Source of the DNA: Treponema rectale
GTDB taxonomy: Bacteria; Spirochaetota; Spirochaetia; Treponematales; Treponemataceae
DNA: 64,000 nucleotides
Direction of reading: 5' to 3'
Assembly: GCF_014202035.1 (NCBI RefSeq)
Contig: NZ_JACHFR010000001.1
Span: 558,001 to 622,000, forward strand
In this document: piece after piece, positions 31,721-40,029 of the stretch
How the letters are laid out: the number at the start of each line of letters is the position of its first letter
Numbering within the stretch: the stretch's first letter is position 1
Translations under genes and position numbers: made by a program
The notes under the pieces: generated by a model
Databases searched by the model: none
The model's input: the letters and a program-made list of their open reading frames with translations, nothing else
What the model was told of the DNA's origin: nothing

Positions 31721-34171
31721 ATGAATGTACACGAAAGGTTTGCCCGCCCGGTCATAACAGCGATGCAGCGGGATATTAAGGAAGCCGGAGGAAATGAAGT
31801 TTTCTGGTCCGGCATTATAAATGCTGATGGTCTTATAACTGGAGTCAGGGTCGGCTCAAGGGGAAATTCAGATTCCGTGATAGTCAACGATTCTGTTGCC
31901 AGGGAAGGTCACGTACTCATTCATAATCATCCCAGCGGAGTTCTGTTTCCCAGTGAGGCAGATCAGAATATAGCCCTTAATGCGAATGATACGTCTTTAG
32001 GTTTTTATATTGTAAATAATGATGTTTCTGATGTTTATGTCGTTGTAGAGCCTGTAAAGCCAAAAAAAACAGAGTTTCTTGATGAGGAACAGACTGCAGG
32101 GTATCTTTCAGAAAACGGACCTCTTGCAGCCTTGTCTGATCATTATGAAAAACGTCCGAGTCAGACGGAATTACTGAAAAGTATTGTCAGGGCCTTCAAT
32201 GAAGCTAAAACCGGAGTTTTTGAGGCAGGTACCGGAGTAGGAAAGAGTTTTGCGTATCTGATTCCTTCAATTCTCTGGGCTGTAAAGAATAAAGAACGGG
32301 TTGTTCTTTCTACAGGAACTATTAATCTTCAGCAGCAGCTTTTTGAAAAAGACATTCCCATGGCTCAGAAAATCCTTGGAACTGATATAAAATCCATCCT
32401 TCTGAAAGGCCGGCAGAATTACATCTGTCTCAGAAGACTGGGGGAAGCCGGTAAGGAAAGGGATCTTTTCAGTGAGGATACTGAAATTTTTGACAGGATT
32501 GCAGATTGGGCTAAGACAACTTCTACGGGAAGCCGCTCTGATTTAAGCTTCATGCCGCCGGATTCTGTATGGACAAGGGTGAACAGCGAAAGTGATGCCT
32601 GTTTGGGAGGAAGGTGTCCGTACAGGGAACAGTGCTTTGTAATGAAGGTCCGGAAAGAGGCTGCGGATTCAAATCTCATTGTCGTAAACCATCATCTTCT
32701 TTTTGCAGATATTGAAAGCCGCATGAATGGCGTAGGGTATGAAGATGCCGCCGTTTTGCCTCCATACAAACGCATTGTTTTTGATGAAGCCCATGGAATA
32801 GAAGACAGTGCAACTTCTTTTTTCAGTGAAACGATAAACAGATTTAAAATCAGTAAGCAGCTTGGTCTTCTTCTGAGAAATTTCAGGGGAAATTCCGTCG
32901 GGTTTCTCGTACAGGCATCTGCTGTTGTTCCTGATCCTGAGTTTCTGGCCCAGGCAGGTGAGGATATTGAAAAAGTCAGGACAGCCCTGACAGCCCTTGA
33001 TCAGTGTTCCATTTCTGCAATGAACGGTGAGTACACATGCCGTATAAATGAATCAGATTGCGGGCGTTTTACGGTTGTTTTCAAACAGATAGAAAAGCTT
33101 GCCTCTTCAGCTGAAATTTTTATTGCAAATATAAGGAAGGCACTTGAGGACCTGGATGACGATGAAAAGGAACTTCCTGCGGTTTGGGAAACAAAGACTG
33201 TATTAAGGCGTATAGAAGACATGGTTACGCTATGCAGGAATTTCATTTCCTGGAATGAGCATGATGACCAGGTGTTCTGGCTTCAGTTAAAAAAGATTCC
33301 TCCGAGAAATGCCGGTGAAGATATGCTGGAGTTCGTTCAGTTTACCCAGACTCCTCTTGATATAGCTCCCCTTATGAACGGAGGTGTTTTTGAACCTATG
33401 AGCAGTGTTGTATGTACAAGTGCAACTTTGCGGATAGGAGATACTTTTGATTACTGGAAACGCCGGACTGGTATTTCTTTCCTTGAAACAGATAAGGTTT
33501 TGGAAGGAGAGTTTCCGTCCCCTTTTCCTTACAGTACTAATGTTATTTTTGCCGTGCCTAATGATGCTCCAATGCCTGATGATCCTGCTTTTCAGAGTTA
33601 TGTGGAGATGACTGTTCCCCGTTTGATTTTTGCAGCGGAGGGAAGGACTTTAGTTCTGTTTACTTCTCATGATTCTCTGAAAAATACTTATAACAGTGCC
33701 GGGCTTAAATTAATGGAAGCCGGTTTTACTGTTTTAAAACAGGGAGATGATGACAGGTTCAGGCTGCTGGAAAGGTTTAAGAATGAAAAAGAAAGCGTGC
33801 TGTTTGCCACTGACAGTTTCTGGGAGGGGGTTGATGTGCCGGGAGACAGTCTCAGTCAGGTAATAATAGTAAAACTGCCTTTTTCTGTTCCGAATGATCC
33901 TGTGTTTGCAGCCAGAAGTGAACTTGTCGAAAAAAGGGGCGGGTCGTCTTTTATGGAGCTGAGTGTTCCTCAGGCTGTCATTAAGTTCAGGCAGGGATTC
34001 GGACGATTGATGCGCAGGTCTGATGACAGGGGAGCTGTAGTTGTTTTAGACAGAAGGATAGTAGAAAAACGCTACGGCAAACTTTTTACACGGAGCGTTC
34101 CGCAGACAAGGCGGCTTTATAATCCTTTAGAATATATTGTAAAGGAAATAACGAAGCTTCTCGGAAACTAG
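31721..34171 (+). CDS. dinG: DinG-family DNA helicase with N-terminal JAB/RadC-like domain
   Basis: 816 residues. Residues about 1-115 form a JAB (JAMM) domain like RadC: upstream Glu E26, then HNHPSG (H68, H70) and the S78/D81 pair in PSEAD, so the metal-binding set is complete. Residues about 140-816 are an XPD/DinG superfamily 2 helicase: EAGTGVGKS (Walker A), FDEAHGIEDSA (DEAH), SDSFWEGVDVPG and QGFGRLMRR. Cys in NYICLRR and ACLGGRCPYREQC are candidate 4Fe-4S ligands. DinG unwinds R-loops and 5'-overhang DNA. What the JAB module does here, nuclease, deubiquitinase-like peptidase or binding, is unknown. No clear ribosome binding site precedes the ATG. Confidence 0.88.
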   Translation: MNVHERFARPVITAMQRDIKEAGGNEVFWSGIINADGLITGVRVGSRGNSDSVIVNDSVAREGHVLIHNHPSGVLFPSEADQNIALNANDTSLGFYIVNNDVSDVYVVVEPVKPKKTEFLDEEQTAGYLSENGPLAALSDHYEKRPSQTELLKSIVRAFNEAKTGVFEAGTGVGKSFAYLIPSILWAVKNKERVVLSTGTINLQQQLFEKDIPMAQKILGTDIKSILLKGRQNYICLRRLGEAGKERDLFSEDTEIFDRIADWAKTTSTGSRSDLSFMPPDSVWTRVNSESDACLGGRCPYREQCFVMKVRKEAADSNLIVVNHHLLFADIESRMNGVGYEDAAVLPPYKRIVFDEAHGIEDSATSFFSETINRFKISKQLGLLLRNFRGNSVGFLVQASAVVPDPEFLAQAGEDIEKVRTALTALDQCSISAMNGEYTCRINESDCGRFTVVFKQIEKLASSAEIFIANIRKALEDLDDDEKELPAVWETKTVLRRIEDMVTLCRNFISWNEHDDQVFWLQLKKIPPRNAGEDMLEFVQFTQTPLDIAPLMNGGVFEPMSSVVCTSATLRIGDTFDYWKRRTGISFLETDKVLEGEFPSPFPYSTNVIFAVPNDAPMPDDPAFQSYVEMTVPRLIFAAEGRTLVLFTSHDSLKNTYNSAGLKLMEAGFTVLKQGDDDRFRLLERFKNEKESVLFATDSFWEGVDVPGDSLSQVIIVKLPFSVPNDPVFAARSELVEKRGGSSFMELSVPQAVIKFRQGFGRLMRRSDDRGAVVVLDRRIVEKRYGKLFTRSVPQTRRLYNPLEYIVKEITKLLGN

Positions 34172-34216
34172 GGATTCTATGTACTAAAAAACAGATTTTT
34201 GATAGGATTGAACATC

Positions 34217-34978
34217 ATGATTTCATTATTCACATTGATTCTGGCATTTTCAGCGTTGAGTTTTCCGACTTTTATGCTGTGTTTATGTTATCCCTTCAGC
34301 CGCAGGGCAGCTGTTTTCTGGTCTGATTTCATAACGAACAGAACCTCCCGTATTTTTTTTGCCATCCTTAAAATGTATCGGAAATTCAGTTTTATCGGCG
34401 GGCCAAAGGATAATCTGCCTGAGCATTTCGTAGTAATTTCCAATCATCAGAGTCTTCTTGATATTGTTGTATTCCTTAAGTATTTTTATCCTGAACGGAT
34501 AGTACGCTTTGTTGCAAAGGATGCTCTTGGAAAAGTTCCAATGGTTGGAAAAATGCTCAGAAGTCAGGGACATTGCATGATTCCGAGAAAAGGCGGAGCA
34601 GGAATTGCAATGCGTTCTATTGAAGATTTTGGAAAAAGAATGCTTGTAAGAAAGCAGAACCCGATAATTTTTCCAGAGGGAACCCGAAGTCGTGACGGTT
34701 CTTTGGGACAGTTTTATTCAGCCGGTTTTAGAAGGCTTGAAGAAACTGTACGTCTGCCTGTTGTAGTCTGCGCACTGGACGGAGGATGGAAACTTTCAAG
34801 AATAGATGATATTTTTAAGAACCTGCACAGAGGTGCGTATAGGGTGAAAATTCTTAAAATTTATGATGCACCTTCTTCTAAGGATGAGGAAAAAAAGATA
34901 CTTGAGGAAGCTCCGGTTCTTATTCAGGCTCAGCTTGATAAGTGGCGGGGTATGGCAGAAGATTCTGCAGAACTTTAG
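34217..34978 (+). CDS. plsC: 1-acyl-sn-glycerol-3-phosphate acyltransferase
   Basis: 253 residues from ATG 34217; AGGA sits 9 bases upstream, and a TTG 18 bases earlier is less likely. N-terminal membrane segment (ISLFTLILAFSALSFPTFML). Acyltransferase motifs: ISNHQSLLD (NHx4D), KVPMVGKMLRSQG, FPEGTRSRDG (FPEGT) and VVVCALDGG. Converts lysophosphatidic acid to phosphatidic acid at the inner membrane in phospholipid synthesis. Confidence 0.92.
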   Translation: MISLFTLILAFSALSFPTFMLCLCYPFSRRAAVFWSDFITNRTSRIFFAILKMYRKFSFIGGPKDNLPEHFVVISNHQSLLDIVVFLKYFYPERIVRFVAKDALGKVPMVGKMLRSQGHCMIPRKGGAGIAMRSIEDFGKRMLVRKQNPIIFPEGTRSRDGSLGQFYSAGFRRLEETVRLPVVVCALDGGWKLSRIDDIFKNLHRGAYRVKILKIYDAPSSKDEEKKILEEAPVLIQAQLDKWRGMAEDSAEL

Positions 34979-35002
34979 GTATGGTATAACAGGGGCAGGA
35001 TA

Positions 35003-35031
35003 TTGACGAGGGTTCTTTAATCGTGTATATT
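35003..35031 (+). promoter_or_regulatory. Promoter of the small zinc-ribbon gene
   Basis: TTGACG at 35003-35008, 17-base spacer, TATATT at 35026-35031; leader of about 32 bases with GGAGG before the ATG at 35070. Confidence 0.78.
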
Positions 35032-35069
35032 CTGACGCAATATCGATATTTTTATTTTGGAGGATAGTC

Positions 35070-35243
35070 ATGGCAGGAGCCAGTAAAAACTCTCGTACAA
35101 CTGTTGCAACTCAGAAATTTATCTGTCCTGATTGTGGTGGTGAAATTGTAATGAAGACAATTTGTGACAACGGCAGGGTTAGAAATATTGCTGAATGTTC
35201 AAAGTGCAAGCGCACAGAACGCAGACCTAAGGATTTTAAATAA
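35070..35243 (+). CDS. Small zinc-ribbon protein, ribosomal-protein-like (57 aa)
   Basis: 57 residues with strong GGAGG and a consensus promoter. Composition is basic, with two Cys pairs: FICPDCGGE (C19, C22) and ECSKCKRTE (C43, C46), a zinc ribbon. C32 lies between. The start MAGASKNSRT and the basic tail (KRTERRPKDFK) look like a nucleic-acid-binding or ribosome-associated protein; it is not a clear L33 or L32. It sits next to rpsT with its own terminator. Too short for ordinary ORF cutoffs. Function not recognised. Confidence 0.72.
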   Translation: MAGASKNSRTTVATQKFICPDCGGEIVMKTICDNGRVRNIAECSKCKRTERRPKDFK

Positions 35244-35286
35244 TTCTTAATCTTTTACTAAAAGAAACAGATTGCAAACTGTAGAA

Positions 35287-35317
35287 AAGCCTTCCGTGAT
35301 TAGGAGGGCTTTTTTTA
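35287..35317 (+). terminator. Terminator after the zinc-ribbon gene
   Basis: AAGCCTTCC (35287-35295) pairs with GGAGGGCTT (35303-35311) with one G-U, then a T run. Confidence 0.85.
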
Positions 35318-35342
35318 TTGTGGCCGGGTGCATGTTTGCTAC

Positions 35343-35371
35343 TTGACCATACTTTTGCATTATTATATCAT
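35343..35371 (+). promoter_or_regulatory. Promoter of rpsT
   Basis: TTGACC at 35343-35348, 17-base spacer, TATCAT at 35366-35371. An overlapping TATTAT at 35361 is less well spaced. Confidence 0.62.
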
Positions 35372-35399
35372 CATTAAAGTTTTTTATGGGGGTATTCCT

Positions 35400-35690
35400 T
35401 TGGCTACAAAAAAGACTTCTGCTGAAAAGAAACATGCTGAAAGTGAAGTTCGTCACCTTCGCAATAAGGCAGTTAAATCTGAAGTGCATACAAGCGTAAG
35501 AAAATATCTTGAAGCAGTTCAGAAGAAAGATCAGGAACTTGCTCTTAAAAATCTGAGAGCCGTAGAATCTGAACTTGATAATGCCGGACGCAAAGGTGTT
35601 ATGAAGCGTAATGCTGTATCACGTAAGAAGAGCCGCATGGCAAGACTTTACAACGTTACATTCGCTGCTTCAGCTGCAGCAGCTGAGTAA
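35400..35690 (+). CDS. rpsT: 30S ribosomal protein S20
   Basis: 96 residues from a TTG at 35400, with a GGGGG run about 9 bases upstream. The upstream in-frame ATG at 35328 would add a hydrophobic, non-homologous extension and lies before the promoter, so it is rejected. Family features: ATKKTSAEKKHAESEVRHLRNKAVKSEVHTSVRK (S20 N-terminal helices, quoted here by ends only: ATKKTSAEKK and KSEVHTSVRK), GRKGVMKRNAVSRKKSRMARL near the C terminus, with the common KNxAxRKKSRL pattern. S20 binds 16S rRNA early in 30S assembly. Confidence 0.94.
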   Translation: MATKKTSAEKKHAESEVRHLRNKAVKSEVHTSVRKYLEAVQKKDQELALKNLRAVESELDNAGRKGVMKRNAVSRKKSRMARLYNVTFAASAAAAE

Positions 35691-35697
35691 GAATGAG

Positions 35698-35731
35698 AAG
35701 GATGCTGGTAACACAGCATTCTTTTTTTTTT
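35698..35731 (+). terminator. Terminator after rpsT
   Basis: AAGGATGCTG (35698-35707) pairs with CAGCATTCTT (35714-35723), loop GTAACA, followed by nine or more T. Confidence 0.88.
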
Positions 35732-35757
35732 ATCCGGAATGGAGATTTGCAGTCGTT

Positions 35758-36072
35758 ATGGCAGGAAAAAAGATAACCAGGGCTGATCTGGTTGAGTCAG
35801 TTTATCAGAATACATCCTGTGAGCGTAAAGTCATTCAGGTTATTGTAGAATCATTTATTGAACAGTTAAAAATCAATCTTGCGGCTGCGAATACTGTTGA
35901 ACTTCGTGGATTCGGTTCATTTGACATTCGCCTCAGAAAGGGACGGGAAAAGGCCAGAAATCCCAAAACTGGGGAAATACTTTCTGTTGCTTCCCGATAT
36001 ACGGCTGTTTTTAAGCCCGGGCAGGAATTAAAGAAACAGTTGTCGGATATTCCTGTAGATTCTGATATTTGA
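35758..36072 (+). CDS. HU/IHF family DNA-binding protein
   Basis: 104 residues from ATG 35758; longer readings run back into rpsT. ITRADLVESVYQNTSCERKVIQVIVESFIE corresponds to the helical dimer part, and VELRGFGSFDIRLRKGREKARNPKTGE to the beta arm, with RNPKTGE the DNA-intercalating tip typical of HU/IHF. Second HU-family gene in the window; it differs clearly from the one at 45,619. A GGAG lies about 13 bases before the ATG, longer spacing than usual. Nucleoid architecture. Confidence 0.9.
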   Translation: MAGKKITRADLVESVYQNTSCERKVIQVIVESFIEQLKINLAAANTVELRGFGSFDIRLRKGREKARNPKTGEILSVASRYTAVFKPGQELKKQLSDIPVDSDI

Positions 36073-36135
36073 AATATTTTAGTCCTTATATAGGGCATTA
36101 TTGAAAGAAAAGCTGTAAATTTGTAGAATAGACTC

Positions 36136-36552
36136 ATGTTAAAAGAAAGTGGAAATATAACCGTATTTGGGGAAGAAACTGATTTTGAAGGTGAACTCGA
36201 ATTTACGGATAATCTCGTTATAACTGGAAAATTTACCGGTACTATAAAAGCTACGGGAGCTTTGGAAATTGACAGAAATGCAGTCTGTAAGGTTGATAAA
36301 ATTTCTGCAGCTTCCGTTATTGTTTCAGGAACTGTAGAGGGAAATATTGAGGGTTCTGAAAGTGTTGAGTTGTGTTCCGGCAGTTCAGTAAAAGGAGATA
36401 TCAGTACTTCAAGAATCCGTATTGCAGAAAATGTTGAATTCGAAGGTCAGGTTTCAATGCTTGAAAACGGAAATCCTGATGAAGATATATTTTCTCTTGC
36501 ATCAGATGAATATAAAAATTCTCTTGTAATAAAAACATCTGATATTCACTGA
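36136..36552 (+). CDS. Bactofilin-family cytoskeletal protein
   Basis: 138 residues. Right-handed beta-helix pattern across about 6-110: TVFGEETDFEGELEFTDNLVITGKFTGTI, then ALEIDRNAVCKVDKISAASVIVSGTVEGNIEGSESVEL, GSSVKGDISTSRIRI, with the recurring G-x-h-x-G periodicity of bactofilins. It would polymerise without nucleotide to form filaments involved in cell shape; in helical bacteria bactofilins organise wall synthesis. The C-terminal tail (about 112-138) is acidic and non-repetitive. In the gap after the HU gene no strong promoter is evident. Confidence 0.87.
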   Translation: MLKESGNITVFGEETDFEGELEFTDNLVITGKFTGTIKATGALEIDRNAVCKVDKISAASVIVSGTVEGNIEGSESVELCSGSSVKGDISTSRIRIAENVEFEGQVSMLENGNPDEDIFSLASDEYKNSLVIKTSDIH

Positions 36553-36608
36553 AAAAAAATTGCTTGATGTTGTTTTTTTAGGTAAATTTCATGTGTAAGG
36601 AAATTAAA

Positions 36609-37496
36609 ATGGCAGAAACTCTCTTAAAAATTGATAATTTGAGTACAAATATAGGTGATAAGTCTATTCTTCACGGAATTTCTCTGGATATTGCACCCGG
36701 GGAGACTCATGTATTGATGGGACCTAATGGTGCAGGCAAGTCAACTCTCGGTTATACCCTGATGGGAAGTCCTGAGTATTCTATTGCCGGCGGAAAAATT
36801 TTTTTTAACGGTGAAGATGTTACGGAGCTTTCTGCTGATGGACGTGCAAAAAAAGGAATTTTTTTGAGTTTTCAGGAGCCTCTTGAAGTACCGGGAATTT
36901 CTCTTGAAAGTTTTATCCGTTCATCCATGACTCAGGTATCCGGAACAAAGGTTAAGCTTTTTGCATTTCAGAAAGAACTTGAGCGCTGCATGGATATTTT
37001 GAATATGAATCATTCCTATGCGGAAAGAGACCTTAATGTCGGTTTTTCCGGTGGTGAAAAAAAGAAGAGTGAAATTCTTCAGCTTCTCATGCTTAAACCT
37101 CGTCTTGCCATTCTTGATGAAACTGATTCCGGTCTTGATGTTGATGCCGTACGTACGGTTTCAAAGGGAATTGAGGAATATCAGAAATCAACAGGCGGTT
37201 CGCTTCTGATTATTACTCATTCTACACGTATCCTTGAGAGCCTTAAGGTTGACAGAACCCACATCATGGTAAAGGGACGTATTGTTCATTCTGGAGACGG
37301 TTCTTTAGTTCAGAAAATAAATGAAGAAGGTTTCGACCAGTTTATTCCTCAGGAAATTAAAGATGCTGAACGCAGGGAAAAGCTGGCTGCTGCTGCAAAG
37401 AATGCTATGGATGCCGTAAAGGCAAATGCAGCCCGTGAACTGGAGGGCCTTTCTATGGATGAGGTTAAGAAAAGTATTAACGGAGGCTCAAACTAA
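36609..37496 (+). CDS. sufC: Fe-S cluster assembly ATPase SufC
   Basis: 295 residues from ATG 36609, with AAGGA 8 bases upstream. ABC ATPase with GPNGAGKST (Walker A), FSGGEKKKSEILQLL (signature characteristic of SufC), LAILDETDSGLDVDAV (Walker B). The C-terminal 40 residues extend past the usual SufC end. Cytoplasmic partner of SufB-SufD; powers scaffold rearrangement. Followed immediately by sufB, with ATG directly after the TAA. Confidence 0.95.
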   Translation: MAETLLKIDNLSTNIGDKSILHGISLDIAPGETHVLMGPNGAGKSTLGYTLMGSPEYSIAGGKIFFNGEDVTELSADGRAKKGIFLSFQEPLEVPGISLESFIRSSMTQVSGTKVKLFAFQKELERCMDILNMNHSYAERDLNVGFSGGEKKKSEILQLLMLKPRLAILDETDSGLDVDAVRTVSKGIEEYQKSTGGSLLIITHSTRILESLKVDRTHIMVKGRIVHSGDGSLVQKINEEGFDQFIPQEIKDAERREKLAAAAKNAMDAVKANAARELEGLSMDEVKKSINGGSN

Positions 37497-38921
37497 ATGA
37501 GTGAAACTCCTGAAAAAAAATCTCAGGTTGCTGATATAGACAGATCTTTGTATGACTTTCGTTATGAAGAAAGTGATGAAGATTTTTATAAGATTCGTGC
37601 AGGACTTGATGAATCTATAGTGCAGAAAATCTCGGAAGAAAAAGGGGATCCTGAATGGATGAAGGAATGGAGGCTTAAGTCTCTCCGTCTTTATAATGAA
37701 ATCAGGGAACCTGACTGGGGTCCGGATATCCGTGATCTTGATATTCAGAAAATCGTAACTTATGTAAAACCTAAAACGGACATGGCTGCAAAATGGCAGG
37801 ATGTTCCGGATGATATAAAGAATACTTTTGAAAAACTGGGGATTCCTGAAGCAGAGCGCATGAGCCTTGCAGGAGTTGGAGCTCAGTATGATTCAGAACT
37901 GGTATATCATAACGTAAAGGATGAAGTTCTTAAGCAGGGCGTAATTTATACAGATTTTGAGAGTGCCCTTAAGAGTGAAGAATGGGGACCGATGGTTAAG
38001 GAATATTTCATGCATCTTGTTCCTCCTTCTGATCATAAATTTGCAGCCCTTCATGGAGCCCTCTGGTCTGGCGGAAGTTTTGTGTATGTTCCAAAAGGAG
38101 TAAAAGTAGATATTCCTCTGCAGTCTTATTTCCGTCTTAATGCTGCCGGAGCAGGACAGTTTGAGCATACCCTTATTATCGTGGATGAAGGGGCAGACCT
38201 TCACTTTATTGAAGGATGTTCAGCTCCTAAATATAACGTTGCAAATCTTCATGCCGGTTGTGTTGAACTTTATGTTAAGAAGAATGCCAGATTAAGGTAT
38301 TCAACAATAGAAAACTGGTCTAAGAATATGTATAACCTTAACACCAAGCGTGCTGTAGTAGAAGAAAACGGCCGCATGGAGTGGGTAAGCGGAAGTTTTG
38401 GAAGTCATATTTCCTATCTTTATCCGACAACAATACTTAAGGGAGATAATGCTTCCTGTGAATTTACAGGGATTACTTTTGCAGGAGAAGGCCAGAACCT
38501 TGATACCGGTGCAAAGATGATTCACATCGGAAAGAATACTTCTACAGTCATAAATACAAAGTCCATATCAAAAAGCGGCGGTATATGTACTTACCGGTCA
38601 TCGATTCAGGTTATGGAAGGGGCGTCTCATTCTAAAGCCAGCGTTGACTGTTCCAGCCTTATGCTTGATTCTGAAAGCCGTAGTGATACTGTTCCTGCAA
38701 TGGATATCCGTACTGATGACTGTGATATAGGTCATGAAGCAAAAATCGGACGTATTTCGAATAAGGCTATATTTTATCTTATGAGCCGTGGAATTCCTGA
38801 GGATGAAGCTCGTGCCATGATTGTTTCTGGTTTTGCAAATCCTGTAAGTAAGGAACTTCCTCTGGAATATGCTGTAGAAATGAATAATCTCATTCAGCTT
38901 GAAATGAAAGGTTCAATGTAG
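37497..38921 (+). CDS. sufB: Fe-S cluster assembly scaffold SufB
   Basis: 474 residues. SufB hallmarks: EPDWGPDIRDLDIQKIVTYVKP, VPPSDHKFAALHGALWSGGSFVYVPKGVKV, FEHTLIIVDEGADLHFIEGCSAP, TVINTKSISKSGGICTYRSSIQV, SSLMLDSESRSDTVPAMDIRTDDCDIGHEAKIGRIS. C-terminal Cys in DDCDIGHEA lies where the conserved cluster ligand is found. Forms the SufBC2D scaffold. No spacer to sufC; 12 bases to sufD. Confidence 0.96.
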   Translation: MSETPEKKSQVADIDRSLYDFRYEESDEDFYKIRAGLDESIVQKISEEKGDPEWMKEWRLKSLRLYNEIREPDWGPDIRDLDIQKIVTYVKPKTDMAAKWQDVPDDIKNTFEKLGIPEAERMSLAGVGAQYDSELVYHNVKDEVLKQGVIYTDFESALKSEEWGPMVKEYFMHLVPPSDHKFAALHGALWSGGSFVYVPKGVKVDIPLQSYFRLNAAGAGQFEHTLIIVDEGADLHFIEGCSAPKYNVANLHAGCVELYVKKNARLRYSTIENWSKNMYNLNTKRAVVEENGRMEWVSGSFGSHISYLYPTTILKGDNASCEFTGITFAGEGQNLDTGAKMIHIGKNTSTVINTKSISKSGGICTYRSSIQVMEGASHSKASVDCSSLMLDSESRSDTVPAMDIRTDDCDIGHEAKIGRISNKAIFYLMSRGIPEDEARAMIVSGFANPVSKELPLEYAVEMNNLIQLEMKGSM

Positions 38922-38933
38922 GGAGGCGGGAAA

Positions 38934-40028
38934 ATGAGTATTAAACTTGACGTTGATGTAAACCAGTTTCCGAGCCTTACCTGGAATTTTTTAAAGATAA
39001 ACAGGGCTCATCTTGATTCTTCCCTTGAGAGTGATGCAGGATTTACAGCTGTCGTATCTAATGATGAACTTTCTCTTTCAGAAATACCTTTTAAATCTGT
39101 TTCTTCCGAAGTAAAGGCTGTAGAAACCGGTTTAGGAAGCAGTTTTGATGAGTCTTTTGATAAGTTTGCATCTGACGGAAAGACTGTTCTGGTTGAAATT
39201 CCAGAAAGCAGGGGATGTTCTTCCTGTCAGAAAATAAAGATAGAAATGGTTCATCATGATGGAGAATCAAAAGCAAAAGATTATGTAATTCATGCCCGTG
39301 AAGGTTCTGATGCCGTTGTAATTTTTACATTTAAAGGTGCGGAACTGAATGAAGGTGTTCTTGGTGCCCGTATTCGTGTAATTGCTGATGAAAATTCAAA
39401 AGTCAGGCTTTCTGCTGTTAATCTTTTAGGAAAAAAGGCCCTTCATTTTTTGAGTATCGGATCTCTCGTAAAGGATAATGCCTGTGTTGATGTAACAGAA
39501 CTTGAACTGGGAGGGGCAAAAGTTTATTCAGGAAACAGACAGTCTCTTTCCGGTTATAAGTCGGTCTGCTCCGGACATACCGGTTATGTTGTAGAGCAGG
39601 GCTGTGAAGCAGACTTTAATTACGTAGCCCGTCATACAGGAAGGGAATCCGTAAGCATGATGGCCGTAGACGGGGTATGTCGTAATTCCTGCCGTAAAAC
39701 ATGGCGTGGAACAATTGATTTCGTAAAGGGATGCATTGATGCTAAAGGTGATGAACAGGAAAATGTTCTTCTTCTGTCTCCTGATGTTGTAAATAAAACC
39801 CTTCCGGTAATTCTTTGTGATGAGGAAGCTGTTGAAGGACGTCACGGGGCTTCCATAGGCCGTCTTGATAAGGATATTCTTTTTTATCTTCAGAGCCGCG
39901 GGGTAGACGAAAAAGAAGCAGGCAGACTGATGGTTTCGGCAAAAATCCGTTCTGTGTGCAGGTATATTCCTGATGAAGAGGTAAATGCCGGTGTAAATGC
40001 TTTTTTGGAAAGGGAGTTTGGAAAATAA
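38934..40028 (+). CDS. sufD: Fe-S cluster assembly protein SufD
   Basis: 364 residues, GGGAGG before the ATG. Beta-helix core paralogous to SufB: VEQGCEADFNYVARHTGRESV, CRKTWRGTIDFVKGCIDAKGDEQENVLLLSPD, VEGRHGASIGRLDKDILFYLQSRGVDEKEAGRLMV, the SufD-type C terminus with GRHGAS in place of SufB's GHEAK. Shorter N-terminal part than E. coli SufD (423 aa). Partner of SufB. Confidence 0.92.
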   Translation: MSIKLDVDVNQFPSLTWNFLKINRAHLDSSLESDAGFTAVVSNDELSLSEIPFKSVSSEVKAVETGLGSSFDESFDKFASDGKTVLVEIPESRGCSSCQKIKIEMVHHDGESKAKDYVIHAREGSDAVVIFTFKGAELNEGVLGARIRVIADENSKVRLSAVNLLGKKALHFLSIGSLVKDNACVDVTELELGGAKVYSGNRQSLSGYKSVCSGHTGYVVEQGCEADFNYVARHTGRESVSMMAVDGVCRNSCRKTWRGTIDFVKGCIDAKGDEQENVLLLSPDVVNKTLPVILCDEEAVEGRHGASIGRLDKDILFYLQSRGVDEKEAGRLMVSAKIRSVCRYIPDEEVNAGVNAFLEREFGK

Positions 40029-40029
40029 A

